Origin: CAZOZZ01 sp965247425
GTDB lineage: Bacteria > Acidobacteriota > Terriglobia > 20CM-2-55-15
Direction of reading: 5' to 3'
Length of the DNA stretch: 64,000 nucleotides
NCBI GenBank assembly: GCA_965247425.1
Contig: OZ252023.1
Span: forward strand, 1,364,001 to 1,428,000
This document shows positions 49,801 to 59,257 of the stretch, piece by piece (position 1 is the stretch's first letter; each line of letters opens with the position of its first letter). The position numbers were made by a program, and so were the translations under genes. Under the pieces are notes generated by a model. The model did not search any database. It worked only from the letters and a program-made list of their open reading frames with translations, and was not told the origin of the DNA.

Positions 49801-51290
49801 GGTATCAGCACCTCGTCGATTTCGGGCCGGCGATGATCTATACGGCGAAGGCCGACGGAGATTTCGGTTTAACGTTCGTCAGTGAGAACGTTGAGGCGAA
49901 TCTCGGTTACGAGGCTGCGGAGTTTCTGGCCGTTCCGCGATTCTGGATCGACCACATCCATCCCGACGACGTCGACCGTGTGATGGGGGATCTCCCGGCT
50001 TTGCTCGAATCCGGCGCTCAGTCCTGCGAATATCGCTTCCGGCACAAAAATGGAAGCTACCGGGTGGTCAATGATGCGGTCCAAGTGGTTCTGGACGACG
50101 AAGGCGAACCGGTAGAGCTGGTGGGTTGCTGGGTCGACGTGAGTGCACGTCACGCGTTGGAGGAAAGGATTCGTCAGGCCCAGAAAATGGAATCGGTCGG
50201 CCGTCTCGCCGGGGGTATCGCTCACGACTTCAACAACCTGCTCACCGTTGTCGTCGGGTACGTGGATCTGATGAAAGAGCGGTTCGACGGCGATTCGACG
50301 CCCGAGCTTGACGGCATCGACAAGGCGGCCCGGCGAGCGACTGACCTGACCAGGCAGCTCCTGGCCTTCAGCCGTCGCCAGCGTCTGCGGCCGATTGTCC
50401 TCGATGTGAACGGCGTGGTCGAGGACAACCTCGATCTTCTGAAGCGGCTGATCGGAGAGGATGTGGAATTGCTCACAAACCTGGCGCCACGGTTGTTGAG
50501 AGTTCGGGCGGACAGGATCCAACTTATACAGGTTTTCATGAACCTCGCCGTGAATGCCAGGGACGCCATGCCCGATGGCGGCCTGCTTCAAATCGAAACG
50601 TCCAACGTGGAACTCGACGATAAGCAAGCGGCCGACCTCTCGCTTTCACCGGGCCTCTATGTCCGTTTCTCCGTGACCGACACCGGAACCGGAATGGACG
50701 CCGAAACAAAGGCTCAGGCTTTCGAGCCTTTTTTCACGACCAAAGATCAGGGCGCGGGAACGGGATTGGGTCTGTCGACCGTCCTGGGTATCGTCAAGCA
50801 GAGCGGTGGCTCGGTCGGTATCGATGCGTCGGCCGGCCGCGGGACGACGGTCACTGTGTATCTCGAGGGAACGACCGAAGGTGAGGCCGACGGCTCAGTG
50901 GACTCGAAGGATGTTCCGGCATATGGCAGAAACGACCAGACGATTCTGGTGGTCGAAGACGATGAGTTTGTCCGGGCATTGACTACCGAAATACTGAGAC
51001 GGAAGGGCTACAGGGTGCTCGAGGCAGTCGACGGACGAGCCGCTCTGGAGATCATTTCGGACAACGCCGTAGATCTGGTCCTGACCGATATTGTAATGCC
51101 TGGAATGAGAGGCACGGAACTGGCGAGGAAGCTCAAGGAAGAGGGAGTGGATAGCAGGGTGTTGTTCATGTCCGCCTATGCCGAGGACCGGATTGATGCC
51201 CTTGCCGTGAGTCCCGACGCGGCGTTCATCGCCAAACCCTTTACCCCGGACTCTCTTGTCAACAAGGTACGCGAACTATTGGATTCGTAG
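46821..51290 (+). CDS. Hybrid histidine kinase with about seven PAS domains
   Basis: 1489 residues, no membrane helix, so a soluble sensor. A degenerate receiver-like start (DADIVFLDVPMENDGG) is followed by PAS-type modules at roughly 180-300, 305-425, 430-580, 585-735, 740-865, 870-990 and 995-1110; the third and fourth are tandem copies of an unusual type (VAMWEIDYSSLSSWLESLRS and VAMWETDYSGLASWLERARA). HisKA: GGIAHDFNNLLTVVVGYVDL with His1135. HATPase: FMNLAVNARDAMPDGG (N box), DTGTGMD and GTGLGLSTVLGIVKQSGG. A receiver follows, with Asp1423 in LVLTDIVMPGMRGTEL. It can autophosphorylate and relay within the molecule, perhaps to the NarL regulator. The stimulus is unknown. Confidence 0.9.
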   Translation: MSTETASARFSINALFAGGGEDKARLLGGLLQGSTGNDFLIHHCVGISDAPARAEQVDADIVFLDVPMENDGGSDSFRDVVERLPGVPVAILDPGLDFWFDQSNGPDGGTGGSERFGNIPLFHAVRVAVEQKRAKIRLAMFKAALETSASAPGGAPSVEMPGPMVEGRSEPNRSRMLLEQSERTTRVGSYEEDPETGRFYCSKGMLSVLGLAGEEGFYARKALILAIHPEDRHKVDEARAKLLEQGSHKTEYRVLKPDGTIRHLRLRADVKLDEHGKILKHTGSARDVTEEKWTERALLDSEKRFESLARVSPVGIFETDGAGQFTYVNERWCEIADLTPDQAHGGGWATALHPDDRERVWADWSEATRKQSPFRAEYRFQGRRGRTKWVLGQAVAETDDSGRVIGYAGTTTDITEAKMDEARLRRSEERYRHLFDHAPVAMWEIDYSSLSSWLESLRSKGVEDIVSYVAANMAEVSSLRKSFRPNRVNEAALKLFEAESEDDLPEGLPTPEEPDDTRIAQEFLLAMWKGRRHLQSEVHTATLRGRPLDVVVSMNLTAGDLSHTVIAAVDITELKQSQQALETSELRYKELFESAPVAMWETDYSGLASWLERARATGVTDIRKHFDDSSDEIAEVMGTLHHVAVNKAAVKLFNARSKQELLDNFPGARDSGSPRVLKEILEVMWDGKTSYEAEIPSFTLDGQEVEIYARWSVPAVDGNSDFTRAIISGTDITARRRAERKVREQGRRLRLITDHVPALISYVGADRRYKFVNQRYEDLMGIPVEDIVGRNVADVLGENYDDENIEKVLSGQQVSSEYRFIRDGKTLWLQLNFVPDFDDDGTTRGFYALITDLTERKTAEEVLANREEQLRLINDHVPVMISRVDRDRRYQFVNKGYEEFFGLPREEIVGKYVWEIIGRDNYEQHKAKIDLVLEGQQASSEGSIRTATGQRRWVMVRYVPDTVPDGQEAGFITMVLDITDRKNAEEQLRTTMARYQHLVDFGPAMIYTAKADGDFGLTFVSENVEANLGYEAAEFLAVPRFWIDHIHPDDVDRVMGDLPALLESGAQSCEYRFRHKNGSYRVVNDAVQVVLDDEGEPVELVGCWVDVSARHALEERIRQAQKMESVGRLAGGIAHDFNNLLTVVVGYVDLMKERFDGDSTPELDGIDKAARRATDLTRQLLAFSRRQRLRPIVLDVNGVVEDNLDLLKRLIGEDVELLTNLAPRLLRVRADRIQLIQVFMNLAVNARDAMPDGGLLQIETSNVELDDKQAADLSLSPGLYVRFSVTDTGTGMDAETKAQAFEPFFTTKDQGAGTGLGLSTVLGIVKQSGGSVGIDASAGRGTTVTVYLEGTTEGEADGSVDSKDVPAYGRNDQTILVVEDDEFVRALTTEILRRKGYRVLEAVDGRAALEIISDNAVDLVLTDIVMPGMRGTELARKLKEEGVDSRVLFMSAYAEDRIDALAVSPDAAFIAKPFTPDSLVNKVRELLDS

Positions 51291-53551
51291 AAACAAACTT
51301 CCCCCGCAGCGAGGAAAAATCTGGCGATGGCGAGTCAAGATCAGAACCCCGATCAGTCACAAGGGGTGGACAGACCGAACAGCTTCCGCTCTTCGGAACG
51401 AAAGATGCTGGAGCGTTACCGGCAAATTGTAGAGACGAGTGAAGAAGGCATCTGGGAGATCGACTCCGACAACAAGACGACCTTCGTGAGTCCGAAGATG
51501 TCGGACATGTTGGGTTACCATGTGGCTGAGATGGCGGGAGTTGGGCTGTTGCAGTTCGTAGACGACGAGGGAAGGCAAATTGCGGCGAAGAAAGTCGAAC
51601 GCCTCCGCCCGGGACTTCGCGAGACCCACCAGTTCAAGTTCAAGCGAAAAAACGGGAATCTCCTGTGGACGCTCGTTGCTATAAGTCCATACTTCGACGA
51701 GCAGGGAACGTACCGGGGCGCCCTGGCCATGGTTACCGACATGACGCGCCAGAAGGAGGCCGCCGAGCGATCGCAAGATAAGCGTCCTCTTCTGGCACTG
51801 GTCTTCCAGTACACGCTGAGCCAGGTTGCGGTCCTGGACCCGGAGTTCAATTACGTGCGTGTCAATGACGCTTATGCAAGGGCGGCAGAGCGAGATGTCT
51901 CCGAATTCCCCGGCAACCATCACTTCGACTGGTATCCCTCGGAGGCCAAAACTATTTTCGAAAAGGTCGTTCGGACAAAGGAATCACACCGCGCCTTCGC
52001 TCGTCCCTACGTCTTTCCCGACCATCCGGAACGAGGTGTCACATACTGGGATTGGACCCTCGTCCCCGTCTTCGATGACCGTGGGGAGGTGGACCTCCTG
52101 GTTTTCTCTTTGAACGATGTGACCGATGGCAGGAAAAACGCGGCGCGCCTGGAGCAGGCCCAGCGGGCCGCTCACATCGGCAGTTGGGAGTGGGATCTGC
52201 GGTCCGGAGAGTTCTACTGTTCCGATGAGATGGGCCGTCTGTTCAGCAGCTTCGAACAAGAGCAGGTTCACATAGAGGCCGACTTTCTTGAAGCGATACA
52301 TCCGGACGACCGTCAGGTCGTCCGGAAGGCGCTTGAAGAGGCTTTGAAGCATGACATCCCAGTCGATCTCGAGTGCCGAAATCCGACACGTTGGTAAGGC
52401 GCCGCGTTACGTCTACCTTCGTGGCGATCATGCGAAAGCGGAAAGCGAGAGCCTGAGGATCGTCGGCATCGCTCTGGACATTACCGATCGGAAGGCAGCC
52501 GCGAGACGGGACAGCGACCTTCGCCTGGTCACCGACAATCTGCCGGCGCTGATCTCCTACGTCGACACGGACCTCTGTTATCGCTTTGTCAGCAAGGGAT
52601 ACGAACGTGCATTTCACAGTTCGGCGTCCGACATCGTTGGCCGGCACGTCCGGCAGTTGATGGGAGACGAGAATTTCAATCGTCTCAAGGACAAGTTCGA
52701 CACCGTGTTGTCCGGAAAATCGATTTCGTATGAATCGGTTCTGGATCTGCCGGACTCCGGATTGCGGGATATCCACGCCAGTTATGTTCCCGATGTTGGA
52801 GAGGACGGCAACGTGAGGGGATTCTTCGCGTTGGTTACGGATGTGACGGAGCAAAACCGGGCCGAGCGGAAATTCAAGATGCTTCTGGACTCCGCACCCG
52901 ACGCGATGGTCCTGATAGACCAGGAGGGTAAGATAGTCCTGGTCAATAACCAGACGGAAAGAATGTTCCGATACTCGCGAGAGGAATTGGTCGGACGGTC
53001 CGTCGAGACGCTCGTTCCTGAGAAGTTTCGGGTAAGCCATAAGAACCACAGGGCCGAGTATTCCAAGAGACCGACGACCCGTTCCATGGGCGACGCCATC
53101 CTGGAGGCCTTGCGTAAGGATGGAAGCTCTTTTCCCGTCGAGATCAGCCTCAGTCCGATCGACACGGAACAAGGTGTGTTGTTCTGCGCGGCAGTCCGGG
53201 ATGTGACGAAGCGCTGCGCATTGGAGGAACAGTTTCGACAGTCCCAGAAAATGGAGTCCGTGGGACAACTCGCCGGTGGGATCGCACATGATTTCAATAA
53301 TCTGCTTACCGTGATCCTGGGGTATGCGGATCTGCTGAGAAGTGCAGGCGTGGCGGATGTCGGGACCCCCGAGTTGGATGGAATCGAGAGGGCGTCGCGT
53401 CGGGCCGCGGACCTCACGGGCCAGTTGCTGGCATTCAGCCGTCGTCAGGTGCTGCGGCCCGAAGTTCTCGACTTGAACGGGGTGATCGAAGACAACCTGA
53501 AGATGCTGCCGCGTTTGATGGGCGAGGACATTGAACTGACCACGCGTCTAG

Positions 53552-55289
53552 CCCGCATAAATCACCGAAAGGACCAGAAAAGGCCGCCCTGTTTGGCATA
53601 AATCGTTTGTCGAGAACGGTTCAGAAACCAAACGGAGGCGGCCCTTATGAGTACAGAGTGTAAACAAACCACGTTCGAATTTCACGGACTTCTTCAACGA
53701 AAAATGAAGGCGCGTTTCGACGGCGGCAAGATCACGTCTGACGCTGGAGTTCTGCTGCTGCGTGAAGTCGAAAAGCGGACCGGTTTGATCGATGGATTGG
53801 CGGGGTGTTTTAGCGATCATCGCGACCAACGGTTGATCGAACACACCGTGAAGGAGCTGTTGGGACAGCGGGTCTACGGGCTGTGCCTGGGATATGAAGA
53901 CCTGAACGATCACGATCAGTTACGGACCGACCCGATGCTTGCGTTGGCGGTGGACAAAGCGGATCCGCTGGGAACGAATCGACGACAGGCCGGCGACTGG
54001 GGAAAGGCGTTGGCGGGCAAGAGCACGCTAAACCGATTGGAGTTGACCGGCGCCGAAGTCGGCGACCAGGAGCGGTACAAGAAGATCGCTATGGATGGGG
54101 ACAAGATCGATCGTTGGATGGTCGATGCGTTTGTGGCAGCCCATGACAACACGGCGCCCGAAGAGATCGTTCTGGATCTGGACGCGACCGATGATCCGAT
54201 CCATGGTCAACAGGAAGGCCGGTTCTTTCACGGCTACTACCGCAACTACTGCTATCTGCCCTTGTACATCTTCTGTGGAGAGCATCTGTTGTGCGCTCGG
54301 CTGCGCCCGTCCAATATCGATGGGGCGGCAGGATCAGTCGATGAATTGGAACGTATCGTCGGCCAGATCCGTCAGAGCTGGCCGGACGTGTCGATCATCA
54401 TTCGGGCCGATTCCGGATTCTGCCGGGATGCATTACTGGACTGGTGTGAAACCCACCAGGTCGATTATGTGATGGGGTTGGCCAAGAACGACCGCCTCAA
54501 GCGAGAGATCGCTGACCAGATGATTCAGGCTGAAGCGGAGTTTCAGACCACTGGGAAATCGGCACGAGTGTTTAAGGATTTCCTGTACCGGACTCGAAAG
54601 AGCTGGAGCCGCACTCGTCGCGTTGTTGGCAAAGCCGAGTTCCTGGCCAAGGGCGCCAATCCCCGATTCGTGGTGACCTCACTGCCACCGGAACGACTCG
54701 GAGCCCAAGCGCTCTACGAAGATTTCTATTGCGCACGCGGCGACATGGAGAACCGGATCAAAGAACAGCAACTGGATCTATTTGCCGACCGCACCAGTGC
54801 GGGAACCATGCGCGCCAATCAGCTCCGACTGTATCTGTCCTCAGCCGCCTACATGCTTATGCAGGCGTTGCGTCGTCTCGGTCTCAAAGATACCGCGATG
54901 GCCCATGCCCAATGCGGAACCATCCGTCTGAAGCTTCTTAAGATCGGTGCGCGTATCCGCCTCACGGTCCGCAACGTCTGGATCTCGATGTCGGAGGCCT
55001 ATCCCTATGCCGACGTCTTTGCTCTCATAGTGAGAAACCTGCAATCAATTCCGCTTCGTTGCTGACGACACCGAACCTTCAGATCCGAAAAACAGCGCCT
55101 CTCATCTGCCTCCCGGCGAGGCCTGCCTGCACTCGCCCATTCATGCCGATCTCCCGCCAAATGTCGCCGTGTCACAGGCTCAAAATCCGCCAATGTCCAC
55201 GGCTCGCTCACTCTCAGCTCCAAGTCTCGCCGCAAATCGCTTCTCGTATCCGAACACCGATCGATTCTCCGATTGGTGATCCATCCGGG
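53552..55289 (+). mobile_element. IS1380-type insertion sequence, copy 3
   Basis: 1738 bases between CTAG at 53548-53551 and 55290-55293. Inserted inside the HATPase-proximal part of the hybrid kinase gene; the two CTAG copies are a clean 4-bp target duplication because the host reading frame is continuous once one is removed. Same orientation as copies 1 and 2. Confidence 0.96.
53647..55065 (+). CDS. IS1380-family transposase, copy 3
   Basis: 472 residues, intact, with Asp152 as in copy 2. It is transcribed in the same direction as the kinase gene that it interrupts. Confidence 0.93.
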   Translation: MSTECKQTTFEFHGLLQRKMKARFDGGKITSDAGVLLLREVEKRTGLIDGLAGCFSDHRDQRLIEHTVKELLGQRVYGLCLGYEDLNDHDQLRTDPMLALAVDKADPLGTNRRQAGDWGKALAGKSTLNRLELTGAEVGDQERYKKIAMDGDKIDRWMVDAFVAAHDNTAPEEIVLDLDATDDPIHGQQEGRFFHGYYRNYCYLPLYIFCGEHLLCARLRPSNIDGAAGSVDELERIVGQIRQSWPDVSIIIRADSGFCRDALLDWCETHQVDYVMGLAKNDRLKREIADQMIQAEAEFQTTGKSARVFKDFLYRTRKSWSRTRRVVGKAEFLAKGANPRFVVTSLPPERLGAQALYEDFYCARGDMENRIKEQQLDLFADRTSAGTMRANQLRLYLSSAAYMLMQALRRLGLKDTAMAHAQCGTIRLKLLKIGARIRLTVRNVWISMSEAYPYADVFALIVRNLQSIPLRC

Positions 55290-56129
55290 CTAGAGTCCCT
55301 GCCGACCCGGATAAAGGCCGACCGGGGCCAGATCTGCCAGGTCATTTTGAACCTGGCTGTCAACGCCCGTGACGCGATGTCCAACGGCGGGAAACTGACG
55401 ATTGAAACCGTCAACACTTACATCGACAGTGACTTCGCTCGTATGCACGCGACTCTCGATGAAGGCCACTACGTCAGGTTCAGCGTGTCCGACACGGGTG
55501 TCGGCATGGATTCCGTGGTCCGGGGGAGGGTGTTCGAACCATTTTTTACGACCAAGGACACGGGTAACGGAACCGGATTTGGGCTCTCTACGGTGCACGG
55601 TATCATCGAATAGAGTGGCGGCGCCATCATGGTCGAAAGCGTTGAGGGTGTCGGGACGACGTTCTCGATGTATCTTCCGACAACGGTCGAGGGAATGAAA
55701 CCCGGGTTCGGTGGAAGCACGCTCGTCCTTCGCGAACTTGGAGACCAGACCGTACTGGTGGTCGAGGATGAGCAGTTTGTACGTCAGTTGACCAGTGAGG
55801 TGCTTCGGACGAGAGGCTATCGGGTGCTGGAAGCGCCCAATGGCGAGAAGGCTCTGCGGGTGGCGTCGGAACACGCCGAGCAGATCCACCTTCTTGTGAC
55901 CGACGTCGTCATGCCACGGATGAGAGGTCCGGAGTTGGCTCGAAAGATGTCGGTACTTCGATCCGATCTGAAAGTGCTGTACATGTCCGGCTACACCGAC
56001 GCCGGAGGAACCCAGGTGACCCTGGATCCGGACACGCCATTCCTTCAGAAACCGTTCACGCCAACCGCATTGATGAACAAGGTGCAGGAAGTGCTGGAGA
56101 ATCCCGTGGGCCACGTTTCGTAGGGAAAA

Positions 56130-57602
56130 TCAACGGCGAATGGACCTCCGGATGGCGCGCCCCGGAAAAACGTCTTCCACGAACTCGGTATCTCTGACAA
56201 TAAATGTGCCGTCGACGATGACGTGGATGACGCCACGGGACGCTTGGGCGGGTTCTGCGAACGTGGCCCGATCCAGGACCGTGTTGGAATCGAAGATCGT
56301 GATGTCGGCGTCCGCGCCAACCCGGATGCGGCCCTTCGTACGCATCTGGGGAACGGCGGCTTCGAGTCGTCTGGCCGGCATGATCGTCATCTTTCCGAGG
56401 GCGTCCATCAACGACAAGACGTTCCTTTCCCGGACATAGCGACCCAATACACGGGAAAACGATCCGGCGCCGCGCGGATGCGCCCGCCCGTTGACGAATC
56501 CGACGCCGTCGCTGGCCACCATAACGAGCGGGTGCGCCAGGGCCGTTTCGACCGTTTCTTCGGGTATGATGTGAGCGATTATCGTCCCACCCTGTGCGCG
56601 ATATTGGTTGAAGGTTTCCTCGGTCAATCGCTCCCCAGTGGCGACCCATTCGATGTCGCCGTAGCCGGCGCCAAGCCGCTCTCTCCAGCCTGGATCGAAG
56701 ATTGCCGCCTGGATTCCCGTGGAGGCGGCCGTGTACGGATACACCTCCGTTGTGACATCCAGGCCTCTCGACTGCGCCGTTTCGATCATGTCGAGCAGGA
56801 GCGGAACTTGCCTGAGGCCACTGCTGCCGATATGGACGATGTGCACAGCCGCGTTGGCCGCCGCCGAGTTTGCGATCATCTCCTGAACCGCCTCGACGGC
56901 GCTGCCGGGTTCGATCTGGCCGGCGAAACGGATATGGACAAAATTGACGGTGCCTTCTTTAGCGGCAACCTTGAAGATCCGATAGATCTCTTCTCGCGAG
57001 GCTCCCGGCGTGTACTGGATTCCGAATCCTATCCCGAGCGATCCCTCGTCGAGTCCTGCTCCGACACGCGACTCCATCTCCCTCATCTGGTCTTCTGAAG
57101 CCAGTCCGTAGACGGCTCTATCGTCGCCGAGGACACTCCTTCGAACCCTGCCATGGGAGACCGTCGCACCGAAGTTGATGGCGGCGCGACCTTCCCGGTC
57201 GGCATACCATTGGGGGACAGGGAACACGCCCCCTTCCAACTCCAGCGCCGTCGTTACTCCGTCAAGGGCCTGCAAGCGGCTGCTGAACGGATCCTGTCCG
57301 TGAGCGTGCAAGTCGACGAAGCCCGGCGCAACGACCAGACCGGCCGCATCGATGGTTTCTCGACCCTCAAGCTCGACTGCGGAAATTTCCTCGATCCGCC
57401 CGGCCCGGACCCCGATGCTTCGGATGGCGTCGAGTCCGGACTCCGGATCGATCACACGACCGTTTGCAATCACAAGATCGAAGGTCTCGGTCTGGCCGGC
57501 GCGAACAGGATTTGTTGGCAGGGTGAGCCGGCCCGCAACAAGGACGACGAAAATCCATATGAGAGTTCGATGAAAGGTTGCGTGTGTGAACTGGTGCAGC
57601 AC
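56130..57602 (-). CDS. Exported amidohydrolase (D-aminoacylase/dihydroorotase-like)
   Basis: 490 residues. FDLVIANGRVIDPESGLDAI, AAGLVVAPGFVDLHAHGQDPF (metal HxH) and the later VHIRFAG, VHIVHIGSSG, VMVASDGVG and GRIRVGADADITIFD blocks define the N-acyl-D-amino-acid deacylase branch of the amidohydrolase superfamily. A hydrophobic stretch (TLIWIFVVLVAGRLTL) after the start suggests export. GTG 57602 is chosen because AGGAGG lies four bases upstream; the frame is open to 57689 through the repeat element. The specific substrate is not known. Confidence 0.82.
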   Translation of the reverse strand: MLHQFTHATFHRTLIWIFVVLVAGRLTLPTNPVRAGQTETFDLVIANGRVIDPESGLDAIRSIGVRAGRIEEISAVELEGRETIDAAGLVVAPGFVDLHAHGQDPFSSRLQALDGVTTALELEGGVFPVPQWYADREGRAAINFGATVSHGRVRRSVLGDDRAVYGLASEDQMREMESRVGAGLDEGSLGIGFGIQYTPGASREEIYRIFKVAAKEGTVNFVHIRFAGQIEPGSAVEAVQEMIANSAAANAAVHIVHIGSSGLRQVPLLLDMIETAQSRGLDVTTEVYPYTAASTGIQAAIFDPGWRERLGAGYGDIEWVATGERLTEETFNQYRAQGGTIIAHIIPEETVETALAHPLVMVASDGVGFVNGRAHPRGAGSFSRVLGRYVRERNVLSLMDALGKMTIMPARRLEAAVPQMRTKGRIRVGADADITIFDSNTVLDRATFAEPAQASRGVIHVIVDGTFIVRDTEFVEDVFPGRAIRRSIRR

Positions 57603-57619
57603 GATGCCTCCTGGACTAA

Positions 57620-57887
57620 TGGTCCCCGCCAGAGATAACGTTACTATCTCCGAAGGAGGTTGCAGAGCGGACTGATGAGTGAGATCCACCGTGTGGTATG
57701 TGAGACTTTCGACGGTTTTGAGCGTTCATGAGAGGCAACCTCCATCGGCCCTACGGGTTCGGGCGGAACGGTACCGTCTTTGGCGTCGCTCCTCCTCACA
57801 ATGTCGAAGCATTGACTCCTCGTCGCTCCCCCAAATCCGGCACCGTTGCACTCCGAAATCTAGTAACGCTATCTCTGGCGGGGACCA
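57620..57887. repeat. MITE-like element with 27-base terminal inverted repeats
   Basis: TGGTCCCCGCCAGAGATAAC (57620 onward) and the complement at 57861-57887 match at 26 of 27 bases. The 268-base unit lies exactly between two amidohydrolase genes on the same strand and touches the stop codon of the upstream gene (57888). No transposase or credible protein is inside. Confidence 0.7.
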
Positions 57888-59120
57888 CTAGTCGTTGGCC
57901 CCAGAGGCCTTGATCTGGTTCTTGTATACTTTGCCGCCCTTCATCACGAACACGACCCGGTTGACGGCGCGGATGTCTTCGAGTGGGTTGCCGTCGATGG
58001 CAATGATGTCGGCTTCAAATCCTGCCGAAATGTGGCCGATCTCGTCGCCCAGATTCAATGACTCGGCGGCCAGGGACCCGGCCGATATCAGTGCCTCCAT
58101 CGGGTCCTGACCGGCATCACGGACGCGGTAGATGAGTTCTTCCTGGTTTCGGCCGAGCGCCCCGGCGACGGCGTCGGTTCCGTAAACGATTCGGGCGCCG
58201 CCCTTTGCCAGGGCCCGCTTCATCGTATCGATGACCACCGGCACGAGACCGCTCATCGAGGTAAAGCCTTCCTCGGTGAAATTGCCGATGCCCAGGTACC
58301 GGTCCTTGTTGCTCATGTAATTCTCGATGACCAGCCCGAAGTGTGGATCCCAGTAAGTTCCGCGGGAAATCAGAAGGTCGATGACCTCGTCGCTCATGCT
58401 GGAGCCATGTTCGATTCCGGTGCAGCCGGCCAGAATCGCCGATCGTATCGATTCGGAGCCGTGGGCGTGGACGACGGATCGAAGTCCCAGCTCGGCTGCG
58501 GTTCCACAGGCGGCTCCCATCTGCTCATCGGTCAGAGTCGGGTCTCCGCCGTCCCGGTCACTTTCCGATCCGAACACTTTGATTACATCCGCGCCGTCCC
58601 CAGCCAGTCGACGGACGAACGCCGCGATCTCTTCCGGGCCTCCGGTGGCCGCACTGACGCTTTGGATCGCGGTCAGGATGCGAGGTCCGGGCAGCCTTCC
58701 TCGGGCGATGGCATCACGGGTTACGACGTCATATGCACTGGCGACGCTCTGGGCGGTCGTGAAGCCGGCCATCAGCATGGAGTAGGCGTTCTCCGCGGAA
58801 TAGAGGACCAATTCTTCGGCCGTTTCGTCTGAATCCGGGCCGTGGGCCCGTCCGTCTTCTTCGAAGTGGCCGTTGAGATGGATGTGGGTGTCGATCAACC
58901 CCGGCAGCACGGTCAGGCCCCGAAGGTCATAGGTCACGGGGCCGGCGCCTGAATCGGTGCCCACGATCTTCGAGCCCTCAACAACGATGTTCGTGTCTCG
59001 AACGATATTGCCCGCACCGTCGAGGATCAGGTCGGTTTTGAGGACGATTCTGGCCTGTCCGGCGAAGGCCGAACCGGTGATGACCGCGGCTAAAAGTATG
59101 GCGAAGAGAACGCGTTTCAC
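57888..59120 (-). CDS. Exported metal-dependent amidohydrolase (imidazolonepropionase/prolidase-like)
   Basis: 410 residues with a signal peptide ending SAFAGQ. Metal and catalytic residues are visible: LPGLIDTHIHLNG (HxH), ADVIKVFGSES (Lys), RSVVHAHGSES (His), GIEHGSSM (His) and RIVYGTDAVAG (Asp). ISAGFEADIIAIDGNPLEDI closes the composite beta domain. This is the Xaa-Pro dipeptidase-like exported branch of the superfamily; substrates are often cyclic or dipeptide amides. Together with the neighbouring amidohydrolase, the creatininase-like proteins and the amidase it indicates scavenging of amides and peptides. Confidence 0.85.
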   Translation of the reverse strand: MKRVLFAILLAAVITGSAFAGQARIVLKTDLILDGAGNIVRDTNIVVEGSKIVGTDSGAGPVTYDLRGLTVLPGLIDTHIHLNGHFEEDGRAHGPDSDETAEELVLYSAENAYSMLMAGFTTAQSVASAYDVVTRDAIARGRLPGPRILTAIQSVSAATGGPEEIAAFVRRLAGDGADVIKVFGSESDRDGGDPTLTDEQMGAACGTAAELGLRSVVHAHGSESIRSAILAGCTGIEHGSSMSDEVIDLLISRGTYWDPHFGLVIENYMSNKDRYLGIGNFTEEGFTSMSGLVPVVIDTMKRALAKGGARIVYGTDAVAGALGRNQEELIYRVRDAGQDPMEALISAGSLAAESLNLGDEIGHISAGFEADIIAIDGNPLEDIRAVNRVVFVMKGGKVYKNQIKASGAND

Positions 59121-59257
59121 GATGCCCCCTTGATGAGTTTCATTCAGCCAGACCGCTCAACGGTCCGGACGAACGGCCTTCTGAAATAGTCGATTAGGTT
59201 TTAGATTATAGTGAAACTCGAAGTGAACCTGGTCGTCCATTTGAGAATTGTGTTTGT

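Larger units (their letters stand above)
51327..56123 (+). pseudogene. Second hybrid histidine kinase, broken by three lesions
   Basis: Rejoined, it encodes about 1017 residues: five PAS modules (from VETSEEGIWEIDSDNKTTFV to LLDSAPDAMVLIDQEGKIVL), HisKA with GGIAHDFNNLLTVILGYADL, HATPase (LNLAVNARDAMSNGG, DTGVGMDS, GTGFGLSTVHGII) and a receiver (LLVTDVVMPRMRGPEL). Lesions: one extra A in AAA at 52379-52381 shifts the frame (ECR then IRHVGKAPRYVY); IS1380 copy 3 sits at 53552-55289; and codon CAG has become TAG at 55611-55613 (IIE-stop-SGGAI). Removing the IS with one CTAG restores TTRLESLPTRIK exactly. Confidence 0.92.

Noticed and set aside
45010..55289. Copies 2 and 3 of IS1380 as a true composite transposon
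   Set aside because: Each copy has its own CTAG duplication and copy 3 restores a host gene when removed, so they are separate insertions; joint movement is only a possibility.
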